Assembly (NCBI GenBank): GCA_902577075.1
Contig: CACGXV010000006.1
Span: 1-64,000 of the forward strand
Source of the DNA: an uncultured Pelagibacteraceae bacterium
Lineage (GTDB): Bacteria; Pseudomonadota; Alphaproteobacteria; Pelagibacterales; Pelagibacteraceae
Direction: 5' to 3'
DNA: 64,000 nucleotides
Position numbers and translations under genes: made by a program. Positions 18,797-28,154 of the stretch are shown in pieces; position 1 is the stretch's first letter, and every line of letters begins with the position of its first letter. The notes under the pieces are model-generated. The model was not told the DNA's origin and ran no database searches. It was given only the letters and a program-made list of their open reading frames with translations.

Positions 18797-19720
18797 CTAA
18801 AACCAGTTTATATTTTCTTTATCACAAAGTTCTTTCAGCCTTAATGGATAGTCTGTCATGATACCATCTACACTATACTCAATCATTTTTAACATATCGT
18901 ACTCTTCATTAACTGTCCAAACGTTCACTGGCAAATCTTCCTGATGAGAAATTTCTACTAGTTTTTTTGTAATATCTTTATGGTATGGATGCCAAGCCTT
19001 TCCACCTTGTGATTTTATAATTTTTGGTAACTCATATTTTTCAAAAAAAGGTAAGAAACTCATCCATGGAGATCTATTGTAAATTGTATTTTTAATTTTA
19101 ATTCCTGTCTGTTGTTGAAAACTTAAATAAGCTCTTGAAATTTCAGGGTAATGATTTTTGATTTCTGTCAGTGTTCTCCAATCAAATGAAGAAATGATTA
19201 TTTTATTTTGTAAATTTGATTTATTTACTTCTTGCATAACAAGTTTTACCATTTCCTCTGGGGTTGGAGTTAAATTTTCCTCGTCAGGTGTAGATTTAAT
19301 TTCTAAATTTATTAATAAATTTTCAGATTTGTTTTTTGAAGATAATTCTAATAACTCAGAAAGTTTTGGTATCTTTTGATTTTCTAAAGTTTTTTGATTA
19401 ACAAATCTTCTTCCATATCTAGATAATTTATTTAAAGCCCCAACATCAAATTTTAAAAGCTCATCGTCACTTAAGTCAAATATTATTATATTTTCATCCG
19501 TTATCCAATTTCCCTCATTATCTTTTGTAAAACTTGGATCTAATCTAAAGTCATGTGTAATCACAGGAATAAGATCTTTGGAAATCAAAATATCTGTTTC
19601 GTATGCATTAATATTGTTTTTAAATAAATATTTAAAACTTTCTAAAGTATTTTCAGGAAGATCTCCTCTAGCGCCTCTATGGCCATAAATTTTAATATAA
19701 TTTGGCTTTGATAAAATCAA
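18797..19720 (-). CDS. ugpQ: Glycerophosphodiester phosphodiesterase
   Basis: YGHRGARGDLPENTLESF, ETDILISKDLIPVITHD, VNVWTVNEE, GIMTDYPLRL. Confidence 0.92.
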   Translation of the reverse strand: MILSKPNYIKIYGHRGARGDLPENTLESFKYLFKNNINAYETDILISKDLIPVITHDFRLDPSFTKDNEGNWITDENIIIFDLSDDELLKFDVGALNKLSRYGRRFVNQKTLENQKIPKLSELLELSSKNKSENLLINLEIKSTPDEENLTPTPEEMVKLVMQEVNKSNLQNKIIISSFDWRTLTEIKNHYPEISRAYLSFQQQTGIKIKNTIYNRSPWMSFLPFFEKYELPKIIKSQGGKAWHPYHKDITKKLVEISHQEDLPVNVWTVNEEYDMLKMIEYSVDGIMTDYPLRLKELCDKENINWF

Positions 19721-19722
19721 AA

Positions 19723-20775
19723 TTAATTTACTCGATTACCATTAGATTTATCAAAAACATAATAATTGTTATCATTTATGTTCAAAGATAATTTACTTCC
19801 TTTTTTAATAATTTGACTTCCAGAACATCTAAAACAAAAATCTTTTTTATTTTTTATTTCTCCATAAATCAAATTATCTGAACCTAATTGTTCTACCAGA
19901 TCTACAGATAAATTTATTAAACCTTTATCAGTTTGCGACATATGCTCTGGCCTAATTCCTAATATAACTGGTCCATTAAAATCACTTGTAACATTATTAA
20001 TTTCAAAACCTTCTGAAGTAAGAGTTTTATTTTTTAATTCTCCTTCAAGAAAATTCATCTGTGGCGAACCTATAAATCCTGCGACAAACATAGATTTAGG
20101 ATTATTATAAATTTCTATCGGTGTTCCAAGCTGCTCAATAAGGCCATTATTTATTACTGCCAGTCTATCAGCTAAGGTCATAGCTTCTACTTGGTCATGA
20201 GTTACAAATATACTTGTCACTCCAACTTTTTGCTGAAGTTTTTTTATTTCAAGCCTCATTTGTATTCTTAGTTTTGCATCTAAATTAGATAATGGCTCAT
20301 CAAATAAAAATATTTTAGGACTTCTTACAATAGCTCTTCCCATAGCAACTCTCTGCCTTTGACCTCCTGACAACATGGATGGTTTTCTTTGCAAGTATTC
20401 AGAAATTTGTAATAGCTTTGCTGCCTCATTAACTTTTTTTTCAATATCTTCTTTTGAAATACCTCTATTTTTTAATCCGTAAGCCAAATTGTTGTAAACA
20501 TTCATGTGAGGATAGAGTGCATAATTCTGAAAAACCATCGCAACATCTCTCTCTGAAGGGTCAACTTTATTAATTAATATTCCATCAAGATTTATATTAC
20601 CTTCAGTTATGTCTTCTAACCCAGCAATCATTCTTAAAAGAGTAGATTTTCCACATCCGCTTGGTCCAACAAAAACCATGAATTCACCATTTTCTACATT
20701 CATACTTGTCTCATGAACAGCTTTAGTTCCGTTTGGATAGATTTTAGTAACTTTATTTAATTCTAAAAAACTCAT
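19723..20775 (-). CDS. ugpC: sn-glycerol-3-phosphate ABC transporter ATP-binding protein
   Basis: [53 protein letters not shown] region with GIRPEHM. Confidence 0.9.
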   Translation of the reverse strand: MSFLELNKVTKIYPNGTKAVHETSMNVENGEFMVFVGPSGCGKSTLLRMIAGLEDITEGNINLDGILINKVDPSERDVAMVFQNYALYPHMNVYNNLAYGLKNRGISKEDIEKKVNEAAKLLQISEYLQRKPSMLSGGQRQRVAMGRAIVRSPKIFLFDEPLSNLDAKLRIQMRLEIKKLQQKVGVTSIFVTHDQVEAMTLADRLAVINNGLIEQLGTPIEIYNNPKSMFVAGFIGSPQMNFLEGELKNKTLTSEGFEINNVTSDFNGPVILGIRPEHMSQTDKGLINLSVDLVEQLGSDNLIYGEIKNKKDFCFRCSGSQIIKKGSKLSLNINDNNYYVFDKSNGNRVN

Positions 20776-21627
20776 TTATTTCTCTGTTTGAATTAATCCT
20801 TTTATGAACCATTTTTGCAAAAATACTACCACTAAAACTGGGGGGATCATTGATAAAATAATATAAGCAAATCTCTCTGCTGTTCTTGGTAAAGCAACTC
20901 CCTCATAACTTTCAGTAAATATAATTTTCATTCCCATTACTACAGTCCAATATTCCTCACTCGTAGTCATTATTAACGGCCATAAATATTGACTATATCC
21001 GTATACAAACATGAATATAAACATCGCTGCAATCATTGTTTTAGATAATGGAACTAAAAAATCTATAAAAAATCTCCAACTATTTGCACCATCTAATTTT
21101 GCTGATTCAAGTAATTCATCAGGTATAGTTTTATAAAACTGTCTAAAAAAAAAGGTAGCGGTGGCTGATGCAACCAATGGAAGAACAAGACCTGTGTATG
21201 AATTAGTTAAACCTAAATCTGATACAATCTTATAACTTGGAAAAATCCTAACCTCCAGAGGCACAAGTAAAGTAATAAAGATTAACCAAAAAATTGGTAC
21301 AGCTAATTTGAATCTAAAATAAACTAAAGCATAAGCTGACATTGCTGAGATAATTACTTTAAGGGTTGCAATTCCTAAAGCCATTATAAAGCTATTTATA
21401 AACATTTTTGCAGCAGTCACTTCCTCTGACCAACCACCCTTCTCATTTAAAACTTCGTTATAATTTCTTGTTAATTGATCGCCAAGACCAAATTTCATTC
21501 CCTCTTTTAAAATAGTTACAGTATCGTGGGTAGAGCTAGCAAATGATAACCAAATCGGAATTACCATTAATAAAACACCTAGTATAAGTACAATGTGTGC
21601 TAAAATTTGTGATAATTTAATTTTCAT
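20776..21627 (-). CDS. ugpE: sn-glycerol-3-phosphate ABC transporter permease, UgpE-type (copy 1)
   Basis: EAA-loop DELLESAKLDGANSWRFFIDFLVPLSKTM; operon with ugpC/A/B. Confidence 0.88.
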   Translation of the reverse strand: MKIKLSQILAHIVLILGVLLMVIPIWLSFASSTHDTVTILKEGMKFGLGDQLTRNYNEVLNEKGGWSEEVTAAKMFINSFIMALGIATLKVIISAMSAYALVYFRFKLAVPIFWLIFITLLVPLEVRIFPSYKIVSDLGLTNSYTGLVLPLVASATATFFFRQFYKTIPDELLESAKLDGANSWRFFIDFLVPLSKTMIAAMFIFMFVYGYSQYLWPLIMTTSEEYWTVVMGMKIIFTESYEGVALPRTAERFAYIILSMIPPVLVVVFLQKWFIKGLIQTEK

Positions 21628-22445
21628 TTGTCTTGAAAGATCCCTTTAATAAAATATTTTTGTAATACAATTATGATTAATACTGGTGGTATCATTGACA
21701 TGATGACGAATGCAAATTTGTTAACGATTGATCCAGACATCATCTTTAATCCCATGACAACAGTCCAATATTGTTCAGAAGAAGTTACTAATATCGGCCA
21801 TAAATATTGATTATAACCGAATACAAACATAAATATGAACATTGCAACAATCATTGTTTTTGACAATGGCACTAAAAAGTCAATAAAAAATCTCCAAGTA
21901 TTTGCGCCATCTAATTTTGCTGATTCAAGTAATTCATCAGGTATAGTTTTATAAAACTGCCTAAAAAATAAAGTAGCTATAGCAGAAGCTGAAATTGGAA
22001 TAATTAGTCCCCAATATGAGTTTACTAAGTTAAGTGTAGACATAACAGAATAGGTAGGAAAAATTCTTAACTCCAGAGGGACTAGTATAGTAATAAAAAT
22101 TATCCAAAATAACAATGTTGCATATTTCACTCTGAAATAAACTAAGACATATGCAGTCATAAGAGATGAAATAACTGATACAAACGCAACTCCAGTTGCC
22201 ATTAAAAAACTATTTAAAAACATCTTTAATGCAGTAATTTCTTTAAAAAAACCACCCTCATATAATAAAACTTTCGTATAATTCTCTAAAAACTTATCTC
22301 CTAAAAAAAATTGAAGACCTTGGGTATTAATAATCGAAGCTGTATGAGTTGAGCTTGCAAAAATTAACCACACAGGAATTATCATAATGAAAATGCCTAT
22401 CAAAAGAATTAAATGAGAAAAGTTTGATGAAAAATATCTAATCAT
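21624..22445 (-). CDS. ugpE: sn-glycerol-3-phosphate ABC transporter permease, UgpE-type (copy 2)
   Basis: EAA-loop DELLESAKLDGANTWRFFIDFLVPLSKTM; close paralog of adjacent ORF. Confidence 0.88.
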   Translation of the reverse strand: MIRYFSSNFSHLILLIGIFIMIIPVWLIFASSTHTASIINTQGLQFFLGDKFLENYTKVLLYEGGFFKEITALKMFLNSFLMATGVAFVSVISSLMTAYVLVYFRVKYATLLFWIIFITILVPLELRIFPTYSVMSTLNLVNSYWGLIIPISASAIATLFFRQFYKTIPDELLESAKLDGANTWRFFIDFLVPLSKTMIVAMFIFMFVFGYNQYLWPILVTSSEQYWTVVMGLKMMSGSIVNKFAFVIMSMIPPVLIIIVLQKYFIKGIFQDK

Positions 22446-22446
22446 T

Positions 22447-23325
22447 TTAATTGTAATGTATTTTCCCTTCTATGTATCTAAATTGAAAAATTGTAATAAC
22501 TAAAACAATCAACATCATCATAATTGATTGAGCACCAGCACTTCCTAAGTCTAACCCCCTAAATCCGTCCATGTATGCTTTATAAACAAGAGTTCTTGTT
22601 TCACCTGAGGGTGCACCAATTGTTGTAGTGTCAATTATTCCAAAAGTATCAAAAAAAGCATAAGTTATATTGATAATGATTAAAAAGAAAGTTGTGGGCA
22701 TCAATAGAGGGAAAGTGATTGTCCAAAATCTTCTGAAACTACTTTTACAATCAATTATCGATGCTTCAATGACAGATTGTTGTATTGCTTGAAGACCGGC
22801 TAAGAAGAAAATAAAATTAGCACTTATTTGTTTCCATGATCCTGCTATTATTAAGTAGATATAAGAATCAAAAACACTTTCATACCAATTAAAACCCCAT
22901 AAATCGTTAAATAGATGATACAATAATCCAAATCTTTCACTAAAAAAATAATTTGCCATAACACCCACCACCGCTGGCGCAATAGCATAAGGCCAAATCA
23001 AAAGAGTTTTGTAGGCACTTTTTCCATGCATTACATTATTGGCTTGTACAGCAAGTAACAATCCAATGGCTCCTGTAACAAGTGTAATCACAAAGCTATA
23101 AATAATAGTAAACTTAAAAGCTATTAAATAAGCCGGGTCATCAAAAATAAATAAAAAATTATCAAACCATACAAATTGTCTTCCAAATCCAAATGCATCT
23201 TGCATGGTAAATGCATCTCTAAAAGTTTGTATTATTGGCCAATATAAAAATATTAATAAAATACCTAGCTGTGGTGCTAAAAAAAAATACTGTGAATAGT
23301 TTGATTTAAACTGAACTTTTTTCAT
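22447..23325 (-). CDS. ugpA: sn-glycerol-3-phosphate ABC transporter permease
   Basis: FLAPQLGILLIFLYWPIIQTF, VIEASIIDCKSSFRRFWTITFPLLMPTTFF. Confidence 0.9.
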   Translation of the reverse strand: MKKVQFKSNYSQYFFLAPQLGILLIFLYWPIIQTFRDAFTMQDAFGFGRQFVWFDNFLFIFDDPAYLIAFKFTIIYSFVITLVTGAIGLLLAVQANNVMHGKSAYKTLLIWPYAIAPAVVGVMANYFFSERFGLLYHLFNDLWGFNWYESVFDSYIYLIIAGSWKQISANFIFFLAGLQAIQQSVIEASIIDCKSSFRRFWTITFPLLMPTTFFLIIINITYAFFDTFGIIDTTTIGAPSGETRTLVYKAYMDGFRGLDLGSAGAQSIMMMLIVLVITIFQFRYIEGKIHYN

Positions 23326-23333
23326 AAAATAAA

Positions 23334-23365
23334 TAGGAGGGTATATTAATACCCTCCTAATTTAT
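23334..23365 (-). terminator. Stem-loop between ugpB and ugpA (attenuator/terminator)
   Basis: TAGGAGGGTAT-ATTA-ATACCCTCCTA, perfect 11-bp stem, T-rich on the 3' side of the minus-strand transcript. Confidence 0.75.
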
Positions 23366-23373
23366 ATTATTTT

Positions 23374-24681
23374 TTAAAGAGTCTTAGCAAATTGTTTTAA
23401 CAATTTAGCTGCACCCTTATCCATGTTCTTTAATCCTTTTTCGATTGATATTTTGCCATTTAACATTGGCTCAACATTTTCGTAAATTACTTCACGAATT
23501 TGAGGCCAGTTACCAGCTCTATATCCACCAGGAATAGTTGAACCTTCTAAGCTTAATTGTTCACCAACAGCTTTGTGATATGGAGAAGCTCTATAAAAGT
23601 TTATAGTTTCAGCTAATTCTATACCACCTTTAGTTACAGCAGAATAACCTGTCATGTTGTGATAGTATAAATCCATTTCAGGAGAACCCATAAATTCTAT
23701 GAATTTAGCAAGTCCTTTATACTCTTCTTCTGTATGACCATTTAAGATCCAGTTTGCTGCGCCACCAATAAATGTTGGATACTCTTTGCCACCAGTTACT
23801 GAGTCCCAATAAGGAATATGATTAACTGTAAAATTTGGAACAACACCTTTCATTCCACCAAATGATGCAGCAGATCCAAACCAAAAAGCAGCCTCACCTG
23901 CTATAAATGGTGCTTGATTATCTCCCCAAGCTCTTCCTTTATAGCCGTAGAGACCTTTTTCGTACCATTCTTTTACTTTTTTCCAATGATAAACAAATGC
24001 ATCTGTTTCAGCAAATAAAGTTTTTGTCGGAACAGCATCGTAACCATTGTTTCCATCTGTCATAAGGAGATTATGTCTTGAAAAGAAATTTTCTGTCCAG
24101 ATCCAAGGAGAGTGACTTTGAACTAAAGGAATATATCCAGCAGCTTTAATTTTTGGAGCCATAGCCTCAAATTCTTCATAAGTTTTTGGAACTGATTCTA
24201 TTCCTACTTCTTTCAATATGTCCATATTTGCATACATTAAGCAAGTTGAACTATTAAAAGGAACACCTATCATTTTTCCATCAGAGTCAGCATAGAAGTT
24301 TTTAATTCCAGGAATATAATTATCTGCATCTACTTTAATTCCATATTTCTCAGCCATATCTTCAAAACCAATAACAACGCCATTTTTAACTTGGGCTACC
24401 ATAATTGCAGCACCAGCATCGTAAACCTGTGAATAATGTGGTTGGTCTCCCGCTCTAAATGCAGCTATAGTTGCCGCCATGTTATCTTCATAACTTCCTT
24501 TACCTGTAGGAATGACGGTGTATTCATCTTGTGAAGCATTAAATCTATTTGCAATTTCAATAATTACATCACCAAGAAATCCACTATTTCCATACCACCA
24601 ATGAATTTCTGTCTTTGAATAACTGTGTGATGTAAAAGAGAAAGTAAATAGAATTGTTAAAACACTCAATATTTTTTTCAT
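23374..24681 (-). CDS. ugpB: sn-glycerol-3-phosphate ABC transporter substrate-binding protein
   Basis: Signal peptide, EIHWWYGNSGFLGDVI, NSSTCLMYANMDILKEVG, NWPQIREVIYENVEPMLNG. Confidence 0.92.
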   Translation of the reverse strand: MKKILSVLTILFTFSFTSHSYSKTEIHWWYGNSGFLGDVIIEIANRFNASQDEYTVIPTGKGSYEDNMAATIAAFRAGDQPHYSQVYDAGAAIMVAQVKNGVVIGFEDMAEKYGIKVDADNYIPGIKNFYADSDGKMIGVPFNSSTCLMYANMDILKEVGIESVPKTYEEFEAMAPKIKAAGYIPLVQSHSPWIWTENFFSRHNLLMTDGNNGYDAVPTKTLFAETDAFVYHWKKVKEWYEKGLYGYKGRAWGDNQAPFIAGEAAFWFGSAASFGGMKGVVPNFTVNHIPYWDSVTGGKEYPTFIGGAANWILNGHTEEEYKGLAKFIEFMGSPEMDLYYHNMTGYSAVTKGGIELAETINFYRASPYHKAVGEQLSLEGSTIPGGYRAGNWPQIREVIYENVEPMLNGKISIEKGLKNMDKGAAKLLKQFAKTL

Positions 24682-24726
24682 TTTACCTCTTTGTTTATTT
24701 ATTATTCATTATGAATAAATTATTTA

Positions 24727-24755
24727 TATTAAAGTATCGTTAAATTTTGATTACT
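24727..24755 (-). promoter_or_regulatory. Degenerate candidate PHO box upstream of ugpB
   Basis: Plus strand TATTAAA-GTAT-CGTTAAA-TTTT-GATTACT, three heptamers at 11-bp spacing; one perfect, two degenerate. Confidence 0.35.
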
Positions 24756-24819
24756 TAAATGTAAAAATATATAATGTTTCTAAAAGAGGTTGTATATTTT
24801 AAAACAAATCATAATTAAA

Positions 24820-25971
24820 ATGTCTAAAATATTCGATTTATTCATAATAGGTGGCGGTATAAACGGTGCAGGTATTGCAAGGGATGCTGCGGGTAGAGGT
24901 TTATCAGTTTGTTTAGCTGACAAAGGTGAGATTGGTGGAGCAACTTCATCCTGGTCAACGAAATTAATACATGGTGGTCTTCGTTATTTAGAAAATTATG
25001 AATTCAAATTAGTTAGAGAATCTTTAAAAGAAAGAGAAATTGTTTATAAAATTGCTAAACATATTTCAAAACCCATTCCTTTTATAATTCCTTATGCAGA
25101 TAAAATTCGACCAGCCTGGTTAATTAAAATTGGTTTATTTTTGTACGATAATTTAGGTGGCAAAAGTAATATACCAAAATCAAAAACATTTGATCTTAGA
25201 AAAAAATTTTCAAATATTCTTAAAGAAAAATACAAAACCGGTTTTCAATATTTTGATATACAAATTGACGATAAAAAATTAACGAAATTAAATACCAAAG
25301 ATGCAAAAAGAAATAACGCTAAAATACTAGAATACAACAAAGTTAAAAAAGCTGAAATTATTGGCAATGAATGGATTATTAGTCTTGAAAATGGTGAAAA
25401 AGTAAAGTCAAAAATTTTGATTAATGCATCTGGACCATGGATAAATGAAACCTTAAATAAAAATATAAAAATTAAATCTAAGAAAAAAATTAGATTGGTT
25501 AAAGGAAGTCATATTATTACAAAAAAATTGTACAAAGAAAATGTTGCGTTCACATTTCAAAATACTGATAAAAGAATAATATTTGTAATACCTTACAAAG
25601 GGAAGTTTTCTTTAATTGGAACAACTGAAGAAGAGGTGAAATCACCTGAAAATAAAGGAATATCAAAAAAAGAAATTAGATATTTAATTAGTTCAGTAAA
25701 TAATTACTTAAAAAAACAAATAACATCAAAGGACATCTTAGATACATATTCTGGGATAAGACCTCTAATTGAAGATTTTAAAACAGCCTCAAAAGTCACA
25801 AGAGATTATGTTTTTGATCTAAAAATTATAAAAAAATTACCTTTATTGAATATTTATGGAGGAAAACTTACCACCTACAGAAAATTGTCTGAAAAAGTCC
25901 TTATTGATCTTGAAAAATTTTTACCTAAAACAAAAAAAGGTCCATGGACACACAAAAAGAAGCTTTTTTAA
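24820..25971 (+). CDS. glpD: Glycerol-3-phosphate dehydrogenase (FAD domain only; no C-terminal domain)
   Basis: DLFIIGGGINGAGIARDAAGRGLSVCLADKGEIGGATSSWSTKLIHGGLRYLE and IYGGKLTTYRKLSE; ends soon after. Confidence 0.88.
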   Translation: MSKIFDLFIIGGGINGAGIARDAAGRGLSVCLADKGEIGGATSSWSTKLIHGGLRYLENYEFKLVRESLKEREIVYKIAKHISKPIPFIIPYADKIRPAWLIKIGLFLYDNLGGKSNIPKSKTFDLRKKFSNILKEKYKTGFQYFDIQIDDKKLTKLNTKDAKRNNAKILEYNKVKKAEIIGNEWIISLENGEKVKSKILINASGPWINETLNKNIKIKSKKKIRLVKGSHIITKKLYKENVAFTFQNTDKRIIFVIPYKGKFSLIGTTEEEVKSPENKGISKKEIRYLISSVNNYLKKQITSKDILDTYSGIRPLIEDFKTASKVTRDYVFDLKIIKKLPLLNIYGGKLTTYRKLSEKVLIDLEKFLPKTKKGPWTHKKKLF

Positions 25972-26009
25972 TTTCCATAGTCTTAAAAAATGCTTTTCAT
26001 TAAGTAATT

Positions 26010-26804
26010 TTATTTAATTCTAGTTTGAATTATTTTGATAATTTTAGGTAAATCTTTAATTGTATCTATTACATAGTGAGCGCCTACTTTCTTAAATTTA
26101 TTCTTGATCTTTTTTCTAAATTTAGTTTTATCTTTAAAAGAAAGTCTATTAAATTCGACTTCTGTTTTACCAAATTCATTACCTGAAAATATAACACCCA
26201 CTACCCACATCCCAGCATTTACTCCCTCTAACAATCCAGGAATAGTGTCATCAACTTTTATACAATTTGATCCCTTGGTAATATTTAATTCAGAAAAAAT
26301 TTTATATATTATTTCAGCTGAGGGTCTTCCAATTTTTGTGTATGAAGAACTATATGACACATCAGGTATAAATCTTTGTTTTTTTAGTTCTGGCAATATA
26401 ACATTTAGAATTTCTTCTGAATATCCGGTATTGATTCCTATTTTTATTTTTTTGTTTTTTATAAAATCTAAAGTTTTTTTACTTCCTGATATAAATTTTG
26501 AATGTTTCTTAATTATTTTTTTTAATTCTGGATTAAAAAGTTTAAACAATTTATCAATATCTTTATCTGTTGGTTTTGATTTAAATTTTTTTTTCCACTG
26601 CGAATTAATTTTTCTTGTTGTTAGCAATGCTTTTATATGGGCTCGTTTTTCAATACCCATTGGTCCTATGGCTTGTTCTCGTGTAATTTTAATTCCAAAC
26701 CTATCAAATAATTCTATAAGAACTTGAGATGGCGCAAGGCTTCCAAAATCTATTAATGTGCCAGCTAAATCAAATACAATTCCTTCTATATTGGAATTTT
26801 TCAT
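26010..26804 (-). CDS. phnX: Phosphonoacetaldehyde hydrolase-like HAD protein
   Basis: VFDLAGTLIDFGSLAP, APMGIEKRAHIKALL (Schiff-base Lys position), KVDDTIPGLLEGVNAGMWVVGVIFSGNEFG. Confidence 0.85.
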   Translation of the reverse strand: MKNSNIEGIVFDLAGTLIDFGSLAPSQVLIELFDRFGIKITREQAIGPMGIEKRAHIKALLTTRKINSQWKKKFKSKPTDKDIDKLFKLFNPELKKIIKKHSKFISGSKKTLDFIKNKKIKIGINTGYSEEILNVILPELKKQRFIPDVSYSSSYTKIGRPSAEIIYKIFSELNITKGSNCIKVDDTIPGLLEGVNAGMWVVGVIFSGNEFGKTEVEFNRLSFKDKTKFRKKIKNKFKKVGAHYVIDTIKDLPKIIKIIQTRIK

Positions 26805-26920
26805 ATGTTTTTTTTCGAATCTTTTAATTAAAATTTAATATTTGAAATTAATCATATCTTTAATTGAATAATAATACTGATTTTATTGCTGTTTATTTTG
26901 ATTTTAACTTGTTTTATTAA

Positions 26921-26949
26921 TGTTACAAAAATATTACAGATTTATTACA
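26921..26949 (-). promoter_or_regulatory. Candidate PHO (PhoB) box, triple repeat, in phnX/TPR-gene intergenic region
   Basis: Plus strand TGTTACA-AAAA-TATTACA-GATT-TATTACA: three perfect TRTTAMA heptamers at 11-bp spacing. Confidence 0.7.
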
Positions 26950-26950
26950 T

Positions 26951-27502
26951 ATGCTGAAAATACTAAATTTCTTATTGATAATTTCAACAGTATGTTTGAC
27001 TTCAGCAGCAAAAGCAAATGAGTTAGATTTAAACAAACTTTTGAGTAAGTTAAAAGATTGTAATACACAAAGTGATGCAAAAATTTTAGAAAAAAGCATA
27101 TGGAATTTGTGGGAAACACATCCATCTAATTTTCAATTAACTATTGATTTAAAAGAAGGTTCAAGACTAGTTCAAAATGGAAATTATATAAGGGCATATA
27201 GGATTTTTAGTAAAATTATAGAAAAAGATCCTAATTGGGCTGAAGCTTGGAATAGACGTGCAACATCTTTATATTTTATGGGTAAGTATAAAAAATCACT
27301 TAGAGATATTGATATGGTCTTAAAACTTGAAAGCAGGCATTTCGGTGCTCTAATTGGAAAAGGACAAGTATACATGGAAATGAAAGATTACGAAAAAGCC
27401 TACACTAGTTATTTAGAAGCTTCATATATAAACCCAATGAATACTGATACAATAAATCAAATAAACAAAGTCTCTAAATTAATTAAAGAAAAAACAATAT
27501 AA
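26951..27502 (+). CDS. Secreted TPR-repeat protein
   Basis: Signal peptide MLKILNFLLIISTVCLTSAAKA and TPR motifs (WAEAWNRRATSLYFMGKYKKSLRDIDMVLKLE). Confidence 0.8.
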   Translation: MLKILNFLLIISTVCLTSAAKANELDLNKLLSKLKDCNTQSDAKILEKSIWNLWETHPSNFQLTIDLKEGSRLVQNGNYIRAYRIFSKIIEKDPNWAEAWNRRATSLYFMGKYKKSLRDIDMVLKLESRHFGALIGKGQVYMEMKDYEKAYTSYLEASYINPMNTDTINQINKVSKLIKEKTI

Positions 27503-27550
27503 TTACTTTATCTGTAAAATATCTTTAATATTATTAAAATATAATAACTT

Positions 27551-28051
27551 ATGAATTATTTGAAAAATATTAAGCTTACAAATAATATAACTTTAATTAA
27601 TAAGCCATTCAAAAAAAAAGAATATTATCATTTCTTAAAAACCTCTGATTTATCTTTGGTAGTTGCGGAAATTAAGAAAAACGTTTTTGTTCTAGTTAGT
27701 CAAAAAAGAATTCCAGTTAATAAAATCAACTATGAATTTCCATCTGGTATGATTGATAAAGGAGAAAATTCTATAAGTGCTGCTTGTAGAGAATTTTATG
27801 AGGAAACAGGATATAAAATATTAGGAAGACCAAAAAAATTATTTACAATTAATTGTGAGCCAGGAAGGTTAACAACTAAAATATACTGCTATTATTCAAA
27901 TAGAATAATTAAAAAAAAAGGACCTGAGAAAGCTATTAAAATTCATTTTCTGTCTAAAGAAGAAATAAACAAATTAATTTTAAATGAAAAATTTTGTAAT
28001 GCCTCTCATGTGGCTTCATTTTTTAAAGTTATAAAGGTGCCTACAAAGTAA
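27551..28051 (+). CDS. NUDIX hydrolase
   Basis: Nudix box GMIDKGENSISAACREFYEETGYKI. Confidence 0.88.
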   Translation: MNYLKNIKLTNNITLINKPFKKKEYYHFLKTSDLSLVVAEIKKNVFVLVSQKRIPVNKINYEFPSGMIDKGENSISAACREFYEETGYKILGRPKKLFTINCEPGRLTTKIYCYYSNRIIKKKGPEKAIKIHFLSKEEINKLILNEKFCNASHVASFFKVIKVPTK

Positions 28052-28060
28052 GCACCTTTT
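28033..28060 (+). terminator. Intrinsic terminator of NUDIX gene, overlapping its stop codon
   Basis: AAAGGTGC-CTACAAAGTAA-GCACCTTTT. Confidence 0.7.
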
Positions 28061-28154
28061 ATAAGAGAAAATAATGATTTCGTTAATGTAATTAATGATG
28101 AAATATTACTGATAAATTAATAAAATATTAAATCTAATTTAAATTAACATTAAA

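Noticed and set aside
26104-26727. 207-aa plus-strand ORF opposite phnX
   Set aside because: Mirror ORF of phnX coding sequence in an AT-rich genome; no recognisable domain or ribosome binding site.
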